From positions 4,246,501-4,310,500 of the forward strand of contig NZ_JAQNDO010000001.1 in the NCBI RefSeq assembly GCF_028369105.1: a stretch of 64,000 nt of DNA, written 5' to 3'. The notes beneath the pieces were generated by a model. That model was given only the letters and a program-made list of their open reading frames with translations, was not told the DNA's origin and ran no database searches. How positions within the stretch are numbered: the stretch's first letter is position 1; every line of letters starts with the position of its first letter. This stretch comes from Polyangium mundeleinium. Lineage in GTDB: Bacteria; Myxococcota_A; Polyangia; Polyangiales; Polyangiaceae. This document shows, piece after piece, positions 8,977 to 17,427 of the stretch. Made by a program: the position numbers and the translations under genes.

Positions 8977-10587
8977 ATGGTGAACCGCGTGCCGGGCGTG
9001 CTCCGTCTGTTCTTCCTCGCAATGCTCGCCTCCGCGATGCCCGGTTGCGGCTCGCATGTCGAGCTGGCCGACGTCTGCGAGCCGCACGCGCAGGAGCTTT
9101 GTTATACCGGCCCGGAAGGCACCGAGGGCGTGGGCGCATGCCGCGCGGGCCTCCGAACGTGCGCAGGCGACGGGAGCGGCTTCGGCCCGTGCACGGGGGA
9201 GATCCTGCCGGCCTTCGAGGCGTGCTCCATCCCGGGGGACGAAAATTGTGACGGCACATCGGCCGTCTGCACCGGAGAGACCTCGTGGGCGAAGCGCTTC
9301 GCGAGCCCCGAGGACGAATTCGTGCGAAGCGCGGCGGCCACGGACGCCGGCGGGATCGTCCTCGGCATCGACCTTGTCGGCGCCCTCGACGTCGGCGGCC
9401 CCGTGGGCGTCGTCGAATCGGCCCTCGGGCAGGGGGCCTGCGTGCTCGAGCTCGGCGCGGAGGGCGATCCCCTCGGCGCGGAGGTCCTCCATGGAGGAGA
9501 CGGCTGGGATTTCTTCGTCACCCATGGGGCAGGTCGGACCTCGGGCGTCGGGCGTTTTTCAGGCCCCGTCACGCTCGCCGGGGAGACGTTCACCTCGGTC
9601 AGCGACCAGGACGCGCTCCTCTTTTCGCTCGATCCTGCCGGCGATATCGTGTTCCGGAAGCAGATCAGCGCCTCCACCGCTTCGCTGTTCATCGACGCGA
9701 TAGGGTCGAACGCGGCGGGGGATCTGCTCCTCGGGGGCGGAACGAGCGCGAACTCCCTGGACCTCGGCGGCGGACCTCTGGTGGATGCCGACGGCGTCAC
9801 GTTCCTCGGGCGCTTCGACGCGGCGGGGAACCACATCTTCAGCAAGACCCTGCCGCCGGTGGAGGTGAACTCCACCCGATTCGACCCACAAGGAAACATC
9901 TTCCTCTCGGGGTACATGTACGATTCGGCGAACTTCGGGGGCGAGACGCTGACGAGCGTGGGACAAAAAGACTATTTCGTGGTGAAGCTCGGCCCCTCCG
10001 GCGAGCACCTCTGGAGCAAGCGCTTCGGCGGGAGCGGCATCATCTCCTCTTCCTATTCTTCCTATCTCACGATCGAGCCGGACGCCGCGGGCAACGTCTA
10101 TCTGGCGGGCGTGTTCAGCGAGACCTGGGATTTCGGCGGCGGACCGGTCACGTCCAAGGCCTCCGAGGGGGCAGGTGACGCATTTTTGGTCAAGCTCGAT
10201 CCGAACGGGAAGTACCTTTGGGGCAAGTTTTTCGGGAATGGTCAATACCAGTCCGCCAACGCCATCACCACGGACCCGAGCGGGAGCGTGATCCTCGGAG
10301 GGAGCTTCGGAGGGACTGTGGATTTCGGCGCGGGCGTGCTCCAGGCCTCCTCGCCGCTCTCGTTGGACATCTTCGTCGCCAAGTTCTCGCCCGACGGTGA
10401 ACCCTTGTGGAGCCGGCGGTTCGGCGGAGGCAATGCCCTCTTCCTTTCCCCGAATGGGCTCGTCGTGGCCCCGTCGGGGCACGTCTACATGGCAGGGACG
10501 GTCTACGGAGATCTCGATTTCGGCTCCGGCGACCTCAAAGCCACCCACGCTGGGGCGGACGTGTTCGTCGTGAAGCTCGACCCGTGA
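8977..10587 (+). CDS. SBBP beta-propeller repeat lipoprotein
   Basis: A 536-residue lipoprotein with a hydrophobic signal and MPGC at residues 21-24. A Cys-rich head follows (CEPHAQELCYTGPEG, GDENCDGT), of the type seen in MopE-like and other myxobacterial surface proteins. From about residue 95 to the end there are roughly nine SBBP-type beta-propeller repeats, recognisable as GNVYLAGVF / DFGGG / DAFLVKLDPNG. The frame is open upstream from 8653, but that stretch is antisense to the neighbouring gene. The ATG at 8977 directly precedes a good signal sequence. Its partner and function are unknown; such proteins are usually extracellular or outer-membrane. Confidence 0.85.
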   Translation: MVNRVPGVLRLFFLAMLASAMPGCGSHVELADVCEPHAQELCYTGPEGTEGVGACRAGLRTCAGDGSGFGPCTGEILPAFEACSIPGDENCDGTSAVCTGETSWAKRFASPEDEFVRSAAATDAGGIVLGIDLVGALDVGGPVGVVESALGQGACVLELGAEGDPLGAEVLHGGDGWDFFVTHGAGRTSGVGRFSGPVTLAGETFTSVSDQDALLFSLDPAGDIVFRKQISASTASLFIDAIGSNAAGDLLLGGGTSANSLDLGGGPLVDADGVTFLGRFDAAGNHIFSKTLPPVEVNSTRFDPQGNIFLSGYMYDSANFGGETLTSVGQKDYFVVKLGPSGEHLWSKRFGGSGIISSSYSSYLTIEPDAAGNVYLAGVFSETWDFGGGPVTSKASEGAGDAFLVKLDPNGKYLWGKFFGNGQYQSANAITTDPSGSVILGGSFGGTVDFGAGVLQASSPLSLDIFVAKFSPDGEPLWSRRFGGGNALFLSPNGLVVAPSGHVYMAGTVYGDLDFGSGDLKATHAGADVFVVKLDP

Positions 10588-10588
10588 A

Positions 10589-10624
10589 GGGCCCGCGCTC
10601 CCGGACGTTTTCGCGCGGGGGCCC
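10589..10624 (+). terminator. Possible hairpin after SBBP gene
   Basis: CCCGCGC at 10592-10598 can pair with GCGCGGG at 10613-10619 just past the stop at 10587. There is no clear T tract. The following 190 bases up to the PBP2-like gene show no further gene. Confidence 0.3.
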
Positions 10625-10812
10625 GTCCCCGAGCGGAATCCCCTGCATACGTCCTCTGAAAGCCGCTCCCGTCGTCCACGTGTCGGACACCGTCCGATTC
10701 GCGGAATTGACGCGTCGCTCGCCCGCTACGAAGGGGAAGACCGGCGGGCCCTCGCCGCGTTCCTCTTTGCTCTCACGACGCGTGATGACCCCTCGATGTA
10801 CGGAGGACCGTG

Positions 10813-12648
10813 ATGCCCGACGACACCGCCCCGATCCCCGATGTCCACGAGGCGACGAGCGCCCTCGACGCGCGCACCCACCTCGGACGCCGCGTGCGAG
10901 GCATGTCGTGGTTCGTCGGCGCGGCGCTCCTCGGCCTCGCGGCGCGCGGCGTCCACCTGCAGATCGTGCACGGCGCAGAGCACGCGGCCCGCCTCGAAGC
11001 TGCCAGCGTGAAACGAGTGCGCCTCGCGCCGAGCCGCGGGGTGATCCGCGACGCGCGCGGCCGCGTCGTCGCCGAGGATCGCGTCGCCGTCGACGCCTAC
11101 GTCGTCCCCGATCGGATGCTCGCCCGACCGGAGGAGAAGGTGCCCCGCCTCGCTGCCGCGCTCGGCCTCAGCGATGACGAGCGCAGCCGCCTCCGCCAGA
11201 AGCTCGACGCTGTGCCCGCAGCGAAGCGCGGTCAGTTGCTCCTCGTGCGCCGCGACGTCCATCCCGAGCGACTTCAGGCGATCCGCGACGACCGCGCGCT
11301 CTCCTGGATCAAGCTCGTCGAACGAGCGGGGCGGCGCTACCCGTTCGGCTCCCTCGGCGCGCACGCGATCGGGTACATGAACGAGGTCTCGCCGGCCGAT
11401 CTCGCGAACGATCCAGGCAAACGGCCGGGCGATCGCGTCGGCCGCACCGGCGTCGAGCGCGCGCAGGATCGAGCGCTGCGCGGCACGCCTGGCCACGCCT
11501 TCGTGGCCGCGACGCACCGGGTCGTCGTGCCCGCGGGGCGCGAGGGCACGGCGCCCATCGCCGGACACGACGTGACGCTGACCCTCGACATGGATCTCGA
11601 GCGCGCGCTGGACGAGGCCTTCGACCGCCACGACCAGCGCAAAGGCGCCGCGGTGCTGATCGACGTGCACACCGGCCGCGTGCTCGCGATGACATCACGA
11701 CCCGCGTTTGATCCCAACCTGCTCGATCGCGGCGTGGCCGTCCCCGCGGCGGGCTCCGAGCTCGACCGCGCGCTTCTGGAGACGGCGAAGCCGGGCTCGA
11801 CCATCATGCCCTTCACGGCGCTGGCGGCGCTCGCGTCCGATCGCGCCGCGACAGAGCATCCGGTCGAGTGCAAGGGCGTTTACCCGTTCGAGTCCCGGTT
11901 GTTCCGCTGCACGCACGCCCACGGTCGGCTCGATCTGGATCACGCCCTCGCCGAGAACTGCTGGGTGTGGTTCTACGATCAGGCCGCGCGGCTCGGGCTC
12001 GACGCCATCGTCAGCGAGGCCAGGCCGTTCGGGTTTGGCGTGCCCACCGGCATCGAGATCGGCCGAGAGCTCGCGGGGCTCGTACCGACCCGCGCCTGGT
12101 ACAAACGCTTCGAGCCGGGCCCCTTTCACGCGGGTCACGGCCTCGTCGCCGCCATCGGGCAGGACAACGTGTGGGTCACGCCCATCCAGCTCGCGGTGGC
12201 CTATGCAGCGCTCGCCAATGGCGGCACCGTGCGCACGCCGCAGATCGTCGTGAGCGACGTGCCAGCGCCCGCGCGGCAGGTGGACGTTCCAGCCGCGGAT
12301 CTCGCGCGGATCCGCGTCGCGCTGCGCGCCCGTGCGAGCGAGCTCAGCGGGTTGCAAGCCAGCGTGGCCGGCACGAGAGGCGCGTCCGACTCGCGCGAGT
12401 TCTTCCTGGTGCCCATGACCGACATCGAAGCGGAGGACGGTCCACGGGACGACGAGCCGCCCGCGCGCCCCATCCGCATTCCGGGCACGAACGGCTGGTT
12501 CGCGGGCTTCGCGCCTGCGGACGTCCCCGAGGTGGCCATCGTCGTCCTCGTCCAGGGCCGGTTCTTCTCGTCGCACCGCGCCGCGACCGCCATCGCGGAC
12601 GACGCGCTCCGCGCCTACTTCGCCGGCAAGGAAAGAGGCTCCCGATGA
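10813..12648 (+). CDS. PBP2-like class B penicillin-binding protein, catalytic motifs degenerate
   Basis: A 611-residue protein with the architecture of PBP2 (MrdA). It has one N-terminal membrane helix (about residues 35-55), a pedestal/dimer domain with RGVIRDARGRVVAE, and a transpeptidase-like domain with PGST and a C-terminal NGWFAGFAP strand. All three active-site motifs are altered. SxxK is S329-T-I-M332 (ATG where AAG would give Lys). SxN/SxD is N382-C-W384. KTG is T521-R-G523. It is therefore predicted not to acylate peptidoglycan or bind beta-lactams, and may instead be a structural or regulatory partner of the overlapping RodA-like protein. GGAGG at 10802-10806 places the start at 10813 rather than the GTG at 10810. 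Confidence 0.85.
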   Translation: MPDDTAPIPDVHEATSALDARTHLGRRVRGMSWFVGAALLGLAARGVHLQIVHGAEHAARLEAASVKRVRLAPSRGVIRDARGRVVAEDRVAVDAYVVPDRMLARPEEKVPRLAAALGLSDDERSRLRQKLDAVPAAKRGQLLLVRRDVHPERLQAIRDDRALSWIKLVERAGRRYPFGSLGAHAIGYMNEVSPADLANDPGKRPGDRVGRTGVERAQDRALRGTPGHAFVAATHRVVVPAGREGTAPIAGHDVTLTLDMDLERALDEAFDRHDQRKGAAVLIDVHTGRVLAMTSRPAFDPNLLDRGVAVPAAGSELDRALLETAKPGSTIMPFTALAALASDRAATEHPVECKGVYPFESRLFRCTHAHGRLDLDHALAENCWVWFYDQAARLGLDAIVSEARPFGFGVPTGIEIGRELAGLVPTRAWYKRFEPGPFHAGHGLVAAIGQDNVWVTPIQLAVAYAALANGGTVRTPQIVVSDVPAPARQVDVPAADLARIRVALRARASELSGLQASVAGTRGASDSREFFLVPMTDIEAEDGPRDDEPPARPIRIPGTNGWFAGFAPADVPEVAIVVLVQGRFFSSHRAATAIADDALRAYFAGKERGSR

Positions 12649-13721
12649 CGCGCGTCTTGCGAAACCGTCCCATCGTCGTCGTCGTCGCCGCCGCCGCCGC
12701 GCTCGCCGCCGTCGGCCTCGCGACCGTGCACGCGGCGGGGCTCGCCCTCCCGGGAAGGAGCGCGCTCTGGCCCCGGCAGCTCGCGTGGCTCATCGTCGGT
12801 TCGGCCGCGGCGCTCCTCGTTGCGCGCGCGGATCTCCGCCGGCTAAAGGACCGCCGAGCGCTGCTGATTCACGGCGCGCTGATCCTCGCCACCCTCGCCA
12901 CGTTCGCCGCGTCGGGGGTCCACGACACGCACCGCTGGCTGCACCTCGGGCGCCTCCACGTGCAGCCGTCCGAGCCCCTCAAGCTCGGCCTCGTGCTCGC
13001 GCTCGCGAGCTGCTTTTCTCGTCCCGCCGAAGGCCCGCGACGGCTCCGCGATCTCGCGCTCCCGGCGGGGCTCCTCGCCTGCACGTTGATCCCCGTACTG
13101 CTCCAGCCGGATCTCGGGACCGCGGGGGTGCTCGCGCTGATCGCCGCGTCGGCTCTGGCGCTCGAGCGCTTTTCGCGCGGCGCTTGGGTCACCCTGGCCA
13201 TCGGCGCGATCGGCAGCCTCGCGACCGTGTGGCTCACCCTGCACGACTACCAGCGCGCGCGCCTCGCTGCGTTCGTTCACGGCGCCGATCCGCTGACCAC
13301 CGGCTACCACAGCGACCACGCGTTGCGGCTCGTCGGCGCCGGCCGCCTCCTCGGCGCCAGCAGCTTCGCGGGGAGCGAGCCCTACCCGCTGCCCGAGGCC
13401 CACGGCGACTTCGCCTTCGCGGTCTGGGCGTACGAGCACGGCTTCGCCGGCACGGCGCTGGTGCTCGCGCTCTACCTCGCGCTGGGGCTCGCCGCGCTGC
13501 GGATCGCCGCGGGCGCGCGCGACCGCTTCGAGGCCCGCGTCGCTGTGGGCGTCGCGGCGATCGTGTTCTGGCAGGCGGTGATCAACGCCGGCATGGTGAT
13601 GGGCCTGCTCCCCGTGGTGGGCGTCACGCTGCCGCTGATCTCGTACGGCGGCTCGAGCGCGTTCACGTGCCTCGTGGGCGTCGGGCTGCTCGCGAGCGTG
13701 GCCCGGCGGAACACCCTCTGA
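12645..13721 (+). CDS. RodA/FtsW-type SEDS glycosyltransferase
   Basis: A 358-residue polytopic membrane protein of the SEDS family, which polymerises lipid II into glycan strands together with a class B PBP. Family motifs are visible: WLHLG...QPSEPLKLG, QPDLGTA, and LISYGGSS near the end. The catalytic Asp is present as D255 in PEAHGDFAFAV; family members usually have ESHTDF there, so the residue before the Asp is Gly rather than Thr. The start ATG overlaps the stop of the PBP2-like gene (ATGA), which implies translational coupling and a fixed ratio of the two proteins. It is shorter at the N-terminus than some RodA proteins but otherwise looks functional. Confidence 0.88.
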   Translation: MTRVLRNRPIVVVVAAAAALAAVGLATVHAAGLALPGRSALWPRQLAWLIVGSAAALLVARADLRRLKDRRALLIHGALILATLATFAASGVHDTHRWLHLGRLHVQPSEPLKLGLVLALASCFSRPAEGPRRLRDLALPAGLLACTLIPVLLQPDLGTAGVLALIAASALALERFSRGAWVTLAIGAIGSLATVWLTLHDYQRARLAAFVHGADPLTTGYHSDHALRLVGAGRLLGASSFAGSEPYPLPEAHGDFAFAVWAYEHGFAGTALVLALYLALGLAALRIAAGARDRFEARVAVGVAAIVFWQAVINAGMVMGLLPVVGVTLPLISYGGSSAFTCLVGVGLLASVARRNTL

Positions 13722-13857
13722 TGGAGTGGAGGTAGATCACGCAGGATCAGCCCGGAGGAAACGAGACGTCGGGGCCAGTCAGCAAACGTCGCGCCAGGGC
13801 GCCACAGTCATGGCGCTCGCATCGATGAAACGCGCTGAGCGAGAGCCAGGAACGGGG

Positions 13858-14481
13858 TCAACCCGCGAGGCCGAGCTCCTTCATGATCGCGGCGTTGCGC
13901 GCTTCAGCTCGCTGGAGGGCGGGCCGCTGGGCGAGGCGCTCGGCGTAGGCGACGAAGGAGGGGCGCTTCTCGAGCATGTCGAAGCGCAGCATGTAGCGGA
14001 TCGTGCCGCCGAAGATCACGTCCGCCATGGAGAACGTTTCGCCGAGGATGAATGTGCGGTTGGCGATCGCCGACTCCATCGAGTCGAGCATGGCCTCGTA
14101 GGTGCCCCAGCCGGCCGATCCGGGCTTGGCTTCCCAACCACCCGCCTTGGCCATGGCGCCGGGCTCGATGACCGCGGGGGCGAACGCCGCCCATCGCAGG
14201 TACGTGCCCCGTTCTCCGGTGTCGACCTTCGGCGCGAGCGTCCCGTATGCGTAGCGATCCGCGAGGTAGAGGGCGATCGCCGCCGCCTCGGTGACGACCG
14301 TGTCACCGTCCTCGAGGATGGGGAGCTTGCCCATCGGGTTCAGCGCGAGGATCGCAGGGGTCTTGTGTCCACCCTTCGGCATGTCGACCTGGTGGATCTC
14401 GTATGCAACCCCGACCTCTTCGAGCGCCCAGACAGTGCCGGCCGCGCGGGAGAAGGGGTGGTGATAGAGCGTGATCGTCAT
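13858..14481 (-). CDS. Glutathione S-transferase family protein
   Basis: A 207-residue cytoplasmic protein. Residues 1-80 are a thioredoxin-like GST N-domain: ITLYHHPFSRAAGTVWALEE, then NPMGKLPILEDGD and VVTEAAAIALYLADRY. The glutathione-binding cis-Pro (KLP) and the E-A-A after the loop are in place. Residues 90-207 form the all-helical C-domain. The frame continues far upstream, but an AGGAG site directly before the ATG at 14481 fixes the start. The upstream frame is derived from the transposase remnant. The gene is convergent with rodA, with 136 empty bases between. The substrate is not predictable. Confidence 0.88.
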   Translation of the reverse strand: MTITLYHHPFSRAAGTVWALEEVGVAYEIHQVDMPKGGHKTPAILALNPMGKLPILEDGDTVVTEAAAIALYLADRYAYGTLAPKVDTGERGTYLRWAAFAPAVIEPGAMAKAGGWEAKPGSAGWGTYEAMLDSMESAIANRTFILGETFSMADVIFGGTIRYMLRFDMLEKRPSFVAYAERLAQRPALQRAEARNAAIMKELGLAG

Positions 14482-14587
14482 CGGAGACTCCTGTCGTCGA
14501 GGGAACTGGCGCTCGGTGTACCGACCCCGATCGCAGGACACAAGCGCATAGAGCAAATTTACGCATCGGCGGTCCACGCGCCGAGAG

Positions 14588-14811
14588 CCCCGCGCGGGCG
14601 TGAAACCGCACCCCATGAAAACGCGGCGGCGGCGCCATCGCGCATGCCCGAGCGAGAAAGTCGTAGGGATCCAGCACGACGCACCTCGTCCCGTCACGCC
14701 ACACTTTTTGGAGCTCGTACCGGACGTTGCTGGCAGCCGCAGAAACGACAAGCATTCTCCATCCATACTCGCCTGCCGCACGTACACCCCATCCAGCACG
14801 AGCGTATGCGC
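14588..14811 (-). pseudogene. IS91-type (Y2) transposase fragments
   Basis: Two minus-strand frames give pieces of one transposase. From 14811 to about 14722 the frame reads AHTLVLDGVYVRQAS followed by FLRLPA. From 14725 to 14588, in another frame, it reads VRYELQKVWRDGTRCVVLDP, then PPPRFHGVRFH. Both resemble the conserved tail of IS91/Y2-type transposases common in myxobacteria. The parts between and before are missing, so this is an internally deleted, frameshifted relic with no catalytic region. The rest of 14482-14874 holds only the GST leader. It marks past mobile-element activity between the GST gene and the toxin-like genes. Confidence 0.6.
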
Positions 14812-14874
14812 CCGCCGCCGCTCCCGCTCCCGCCACCGCAGGACGGGTATCCCATTCATCGCCGCGCCTCCGAC

Positions 14875-15828
14875 TCAACGCTTGCGATAGAGCAAGCGGA
14901 CTGCGTTGTCGTACGAGCTTACGTACGCGGCCGCTTCGGCGCGGCTCGAGCGCTTGTGATACACCGCGCTCTCGCCGTCTTTCTGGGAGAGGTCCACCAC
15001 GTCACCGCCGCCGGGGATCATGATTTTCACGAAATGATCGCCGCGCTGATACACGTATTCGCCCGGAGATAGCTCCCTGAACACCGTCGCGACGTCGGAG
15101 GACGACTTTCCGGCCAGGTCGAGCGCCAGCGTGTAGTGGTTCCCCTGGAGGTACGCTTTCACCTGCGGGACATCGCCGACGCTGCTACTCCCGGTCAGCC
15201 CGAGTGCGTAGTCTCCGCAGTTGTATCGCCAATCAGGGGAGGTTACCCGGTCGAATCCGGGGTAGCGAAGGTCGAAGAATTCGTTGATCGTCGCGGAGGT
15301 GATGGGGTTGAGCGGCCCGTCCGGCCCCAGCCGGCTGAACACCTTCCCAAGGTCGAAGACCCCCTCTCCGAGCCCGACGGAGGAGGGATCCCATCCACGG
15401 AGCTTCAGGAGATACCAGTCGCCCGGGCCCAGCGCGTTCGGGGCCGGATCCCCATCAATCTCTTCCACTTCTTCGGGGCGGGGTCTCGCATACTCGTTGA
15501 CGAGCGCCCACACACTGGGAGGGAACCCCGTCGGGTCATCGGCTCTTTGCACCGCCGTCCCCCCAGATACCCTTCGCGGGGCGACGGTCGCGGGGTGAGG
15601 CGGGTGGGGCCTCGGGCTCGTCGCCGCCACCTTTGGCTGGGCCACCGTCGCCGGGTGCGGCGGCCGCGCAGCCCGGCCGCCCGGGGAGACCTGCGGCTGC
15701 GCGACCGTCGCCGGGTGCGGTGGCCGCGCCGGCGAGCGGCCCATCGCCGGCCTGGGCTGGACGGTCGTCGCCGGGTGCGGCGGCCGCGCGCCCGATGGAT
15801 CACGAGAGATGGAGCGATTTCGCGGCAT
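14875..15828 (-). CDS. PHPATV-repeat protein with putative Cys/His toxin domain
   Basis: A 317-residue protein in two parts. Residues 1-95 are a disordered Pro-rich leader with five RPPHPAT(V) motifs at about 20-residue spacing, ending in VQRA. Residues about 100-317 are a compact domain with C204 in YNCGDYALG, H231 in GNHYTLALD and H265 in RGDHFVKIM. That arrangement suggests a papain-like or NlpC-like Cys-His hydrolase, but I cannot name the family. Similar leaders precede diverse C-terminal domains in myxobacterial polymorphic-toxin-like proteins (from memory). The gene lies 43 bases downstream of the deaminase-like gene on the same strand. No immunity gene is recognisable, and no membrane segment is seen. 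Confidence 0.7.
   Translation of the reverse strand: MPRNRSISRDPSGARPPHPATTVQPRPAMGRSPARPPHPATVAQPQVSPGGRAARPPHPATVAQPKVAATSPRPHPPHPATVAPRRVSGGTAVQRADDPTGFPPSVWALVNEYARPRPEEVEEIDGDPAPNALGPGDWYLLKLRGWDPSSVGLGEGVFDLGKVFSRLGPDGPLNPITSATINEFFDLRYPGFDRVTSPDWRYNCGDYALGLTGSSSVGDVPQVKAYLQGNHYTLALDLAGKSSSDVATVFRELSPGEYVYQRGDHFVKIMIPGGGDVVDLSQKDGESAVYHKRSSRAEAAAYVSSYDNAVRLLYRKR
15581..15790. repeat. 60-bp coding repeat, four copies
   Basis: The core ACCGTCGCCGGGTGCGG followed by NGGCCGCGC recurs at 15643, 15703 and 15763, exactly 60 bases apart, with a more diverged copy near 15581. It encodes the RPPHPATVAQP leader units of the gene at 14875. A similar core lies at about 16583 in the neighbouring toxin-like gene, so the two leaders share origin. 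Confidence 0.8.
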
Positions 15829-15871
15829 GTTCAGGTTTGATGAATCGACAGGTGGGTATGCGCCAGGTGGC

Positions 15872-16672
15872 TCACATCGTCAGGTTGGCGACGACGAGCT
15901 GGTCGACGTTGGTGGCGTCCCCTGTCTCGTCGCGGAAGTAAAAGCGCACGTTGGGCCGGGCGTCCGGGAGCCTCGCGTCGAACGCCTGCAACACCGGGCG
16001 GCACTGCGAGCAAGGGAGCTTCGAACCAGCGATGTAGACCCGCGTCTTACCCTCCAGCCTGCTCGAGCTCCCGATCCACTCCACCAGGTTCTGCTCGGCG
16101 TGGTAATCCCCGCTGATGAATTTGGCGTTGTCGACCGTGTCATAGCGGGTGTTGGTGTAAGTCACGCCGACGACATCGAAGGTGTGCTTGACGGCCTTCT
16201 TCCATGCCTCGGAGGCGATGTAGTTTTGTTCGTTCGCCACCGCCGTCCGATATGCACGCCGCATGGCTGGAAAGGCCCCCAGGCCCCCCGTGAGATAATC
16301 GAGCTGACCGGGGTTCACGGAGATCTTCAAGCTCAGGTTGTCGTCGTCCGCGCCGTAATACAAGGCCTGCACCTCCTGGAGCCGGCCGTCGTTCGCCTTG
16401 CCGATGTCCAGCAGGGCCGTGCACAGCTGGACGAGCTTGTAGGTCCGGTTGCGCGCGGTGTCGTTGTCCGCGCCCGCCCTCTGGATGACCCGGCTGGCCG
16501 AGGGCTGCGCCTTCGGCTGAATCACCTTCGCGGCGTGCGGCGGGGGCGCCGAGATGCGCCCGAAGGGAACCCTCCGCTGAAGCACCGTCGCCGGGTGCGG
16601 CGGCAGGTCCGGGCGGGCGGATGTGGCGGGGTGAGGCTTGCTCCTCGCGGGGGCGTCTTTCTGGCTCGGCAA
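15872..16672 (-). CDS. PHPATV-repeat protein with deaminase-fold toxin domain
   Basis: A 266-residue protein with a Pro-rich leader (KPHPAT, PPHPATV, PPPHAAKVIQ, RVIQRA) and a C-terminal domain carrying the zinc signature of cytidine-deaminase-fold enzymes. H191-A-E193 sits in DYHAEQNLVEWI, and P-C221-S-Q-C224 in SKLPCSQCRPVL, followed by VRFYFRD. In this superfamily the His and two Cys bind zinc and the Glu is the proton shuttle, so an active nucleotide or nucleic-acid deaminase is likely. Such domains are common warheads of bacterial polymorphic toxins. The start is uncertain. I chose the TTG at 16672 because GGGGAAGG lies 9 bases upstream and the product then begins like its neighbour; the frame is open to 16813. 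Confidence 0.75.
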   Translation of the reverse strand: MPSQKDAPARSKPHPATSARPDLPPHPATVLQRRVPFGRISAPPPHAAKVIQPKAQPSASRVIQRAGADNDTARNRTYKLVQLCTALLDIGKANDGRLQEVQALYYGADDDNLSLKISVNPGQLDYLTGGLGAFPAMRRAYRTAVANEQNYIASEAWKKAVKHTFDVVGVTYTNTRYDTVDNAKFISGDYHAEQNLVEWIGSSSRLEGKTRVYIAGSKLPCSQCRPVLQAFDARLPDARPNVRFYFRDETGDATNVDQLVVANLTM

Positions 16673-16935
16673 TGAGGTGCACCTTCCCCGCGCACGGTGG
16701 CACTTCGTGCCTCCTCGGGCCAAGAACGCACGACCCGGTAACGTACCGCGTCCTCCGGTCGATGCCGCTCGAACCGGTCGCCGCCATGCCCCTTCCTCAA
16801 CAGCGGCACACAATCAGATCCCGCCGCCGCTCCCGCTGTTGGAGACCAACATGCTGCGCTCTCGAATGAGCAGCCCTACCGGGGCAACGCACGGGGGCAA
16901 AGCGGAGGCGGGGCGCGCTCGGCGCCTTCTGCGCT

Positions 16936-17331
16936 TTGGCCGGGTCGCTGCTCCTCGCGTGCAGCGGTTGCGGGCCCGAGGTCGAGATCGAGCGCAGCCC
17001 CGTGAGGCACGCGGACGGCCACTTTCAGGGGCTCGTCGTCGGAGGATCGGAGCCCGACGGGGCGTTTGTCGTGGCGCAGCTTCGTGCGCAGAAGCCGGGG
17101 ATGGCGCCCTATCGGCCGAGCGCCGAGGCGAAGCGCGAGCTCGACGCCGCCGCCAGCGCGCTCCGCCCTGTCGTGGAGCACCTTCGCGCAGCCGGCGTGC
17201 GAACGAAGAAGTTCGCCCAGGCCGTGCAGGCGTTCGAGCAACTCGCCAGCGGCGAGGGCAACTTCTCCACCGACGACGCGACGGAGGACATCCACCCATG
17301 TTTCTCCTACGGCATTGCGGCGCTCAAGTAG
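16936..17331 (+). CDS. Small lipoprotein with unclear or damaged 5' end
   Basis: A protein of about 131 residues with no family I recognise. It has a Leu-rich signal ending in LLAC and then a hydrophilic mostly helical body ending EDIHPCFSYGIAALK. The only conventional start in frame is the TTG at 16936. However, the basic part of a proper signal (KRRRGALGAFCALAG) is encoded just upstream of it, in the same frame, after a TGA at 16867 and with no start codon. ATGs at 16851 and 16866 are in another frame. A small indel or an unrecognised start would restore a normal lipoprotein. It is divergent from the toxin-like pair and followed by a strong terminator. Confidence 0.55.
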   Translation: MAGSLLLACSGCGPEVEIERSPVRHADGHFQGLVVGGSEPDGAFVVAQLRAQKPGMAPYRPSAEAKRELDAAASALRPVVEHLRAAGVRTKKFAQAVQAFEQLASGEGNFSTDDATEDIHPCFSYGIAALK

Positions 17332-17390
17332 GTCCCGCTCCTGATTGACGTCGTGATGAAATGGTCAGCGTCCCGGGAGAGGTGAGAAGG

Positions 17391-17427
17391 GGCGGGCTGT
17401 CTGGGGGGGGACAGTCCGCCCTTTATT
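17391..17427 (+). terminator. Rho-independent terminator
   Basis: GGCGGGCTGTC (17391-17401) pairs with GACAGTCCGCC (17410-17420) with one mismatch across a G-rich loop, then CTTTATTT. It lies 60 bases after the small lipoprotein stop. The rest of the gap to 17589 shows no gene. Confidence 0.75.

Noticed and set aside
15581-15790. A CRISPR-like array because of exact 60-bp spacing.
   Set aside because: The repeats are in-frame coding units of a PHPATV leader, the spacers are not unique, and no cas genes are present.
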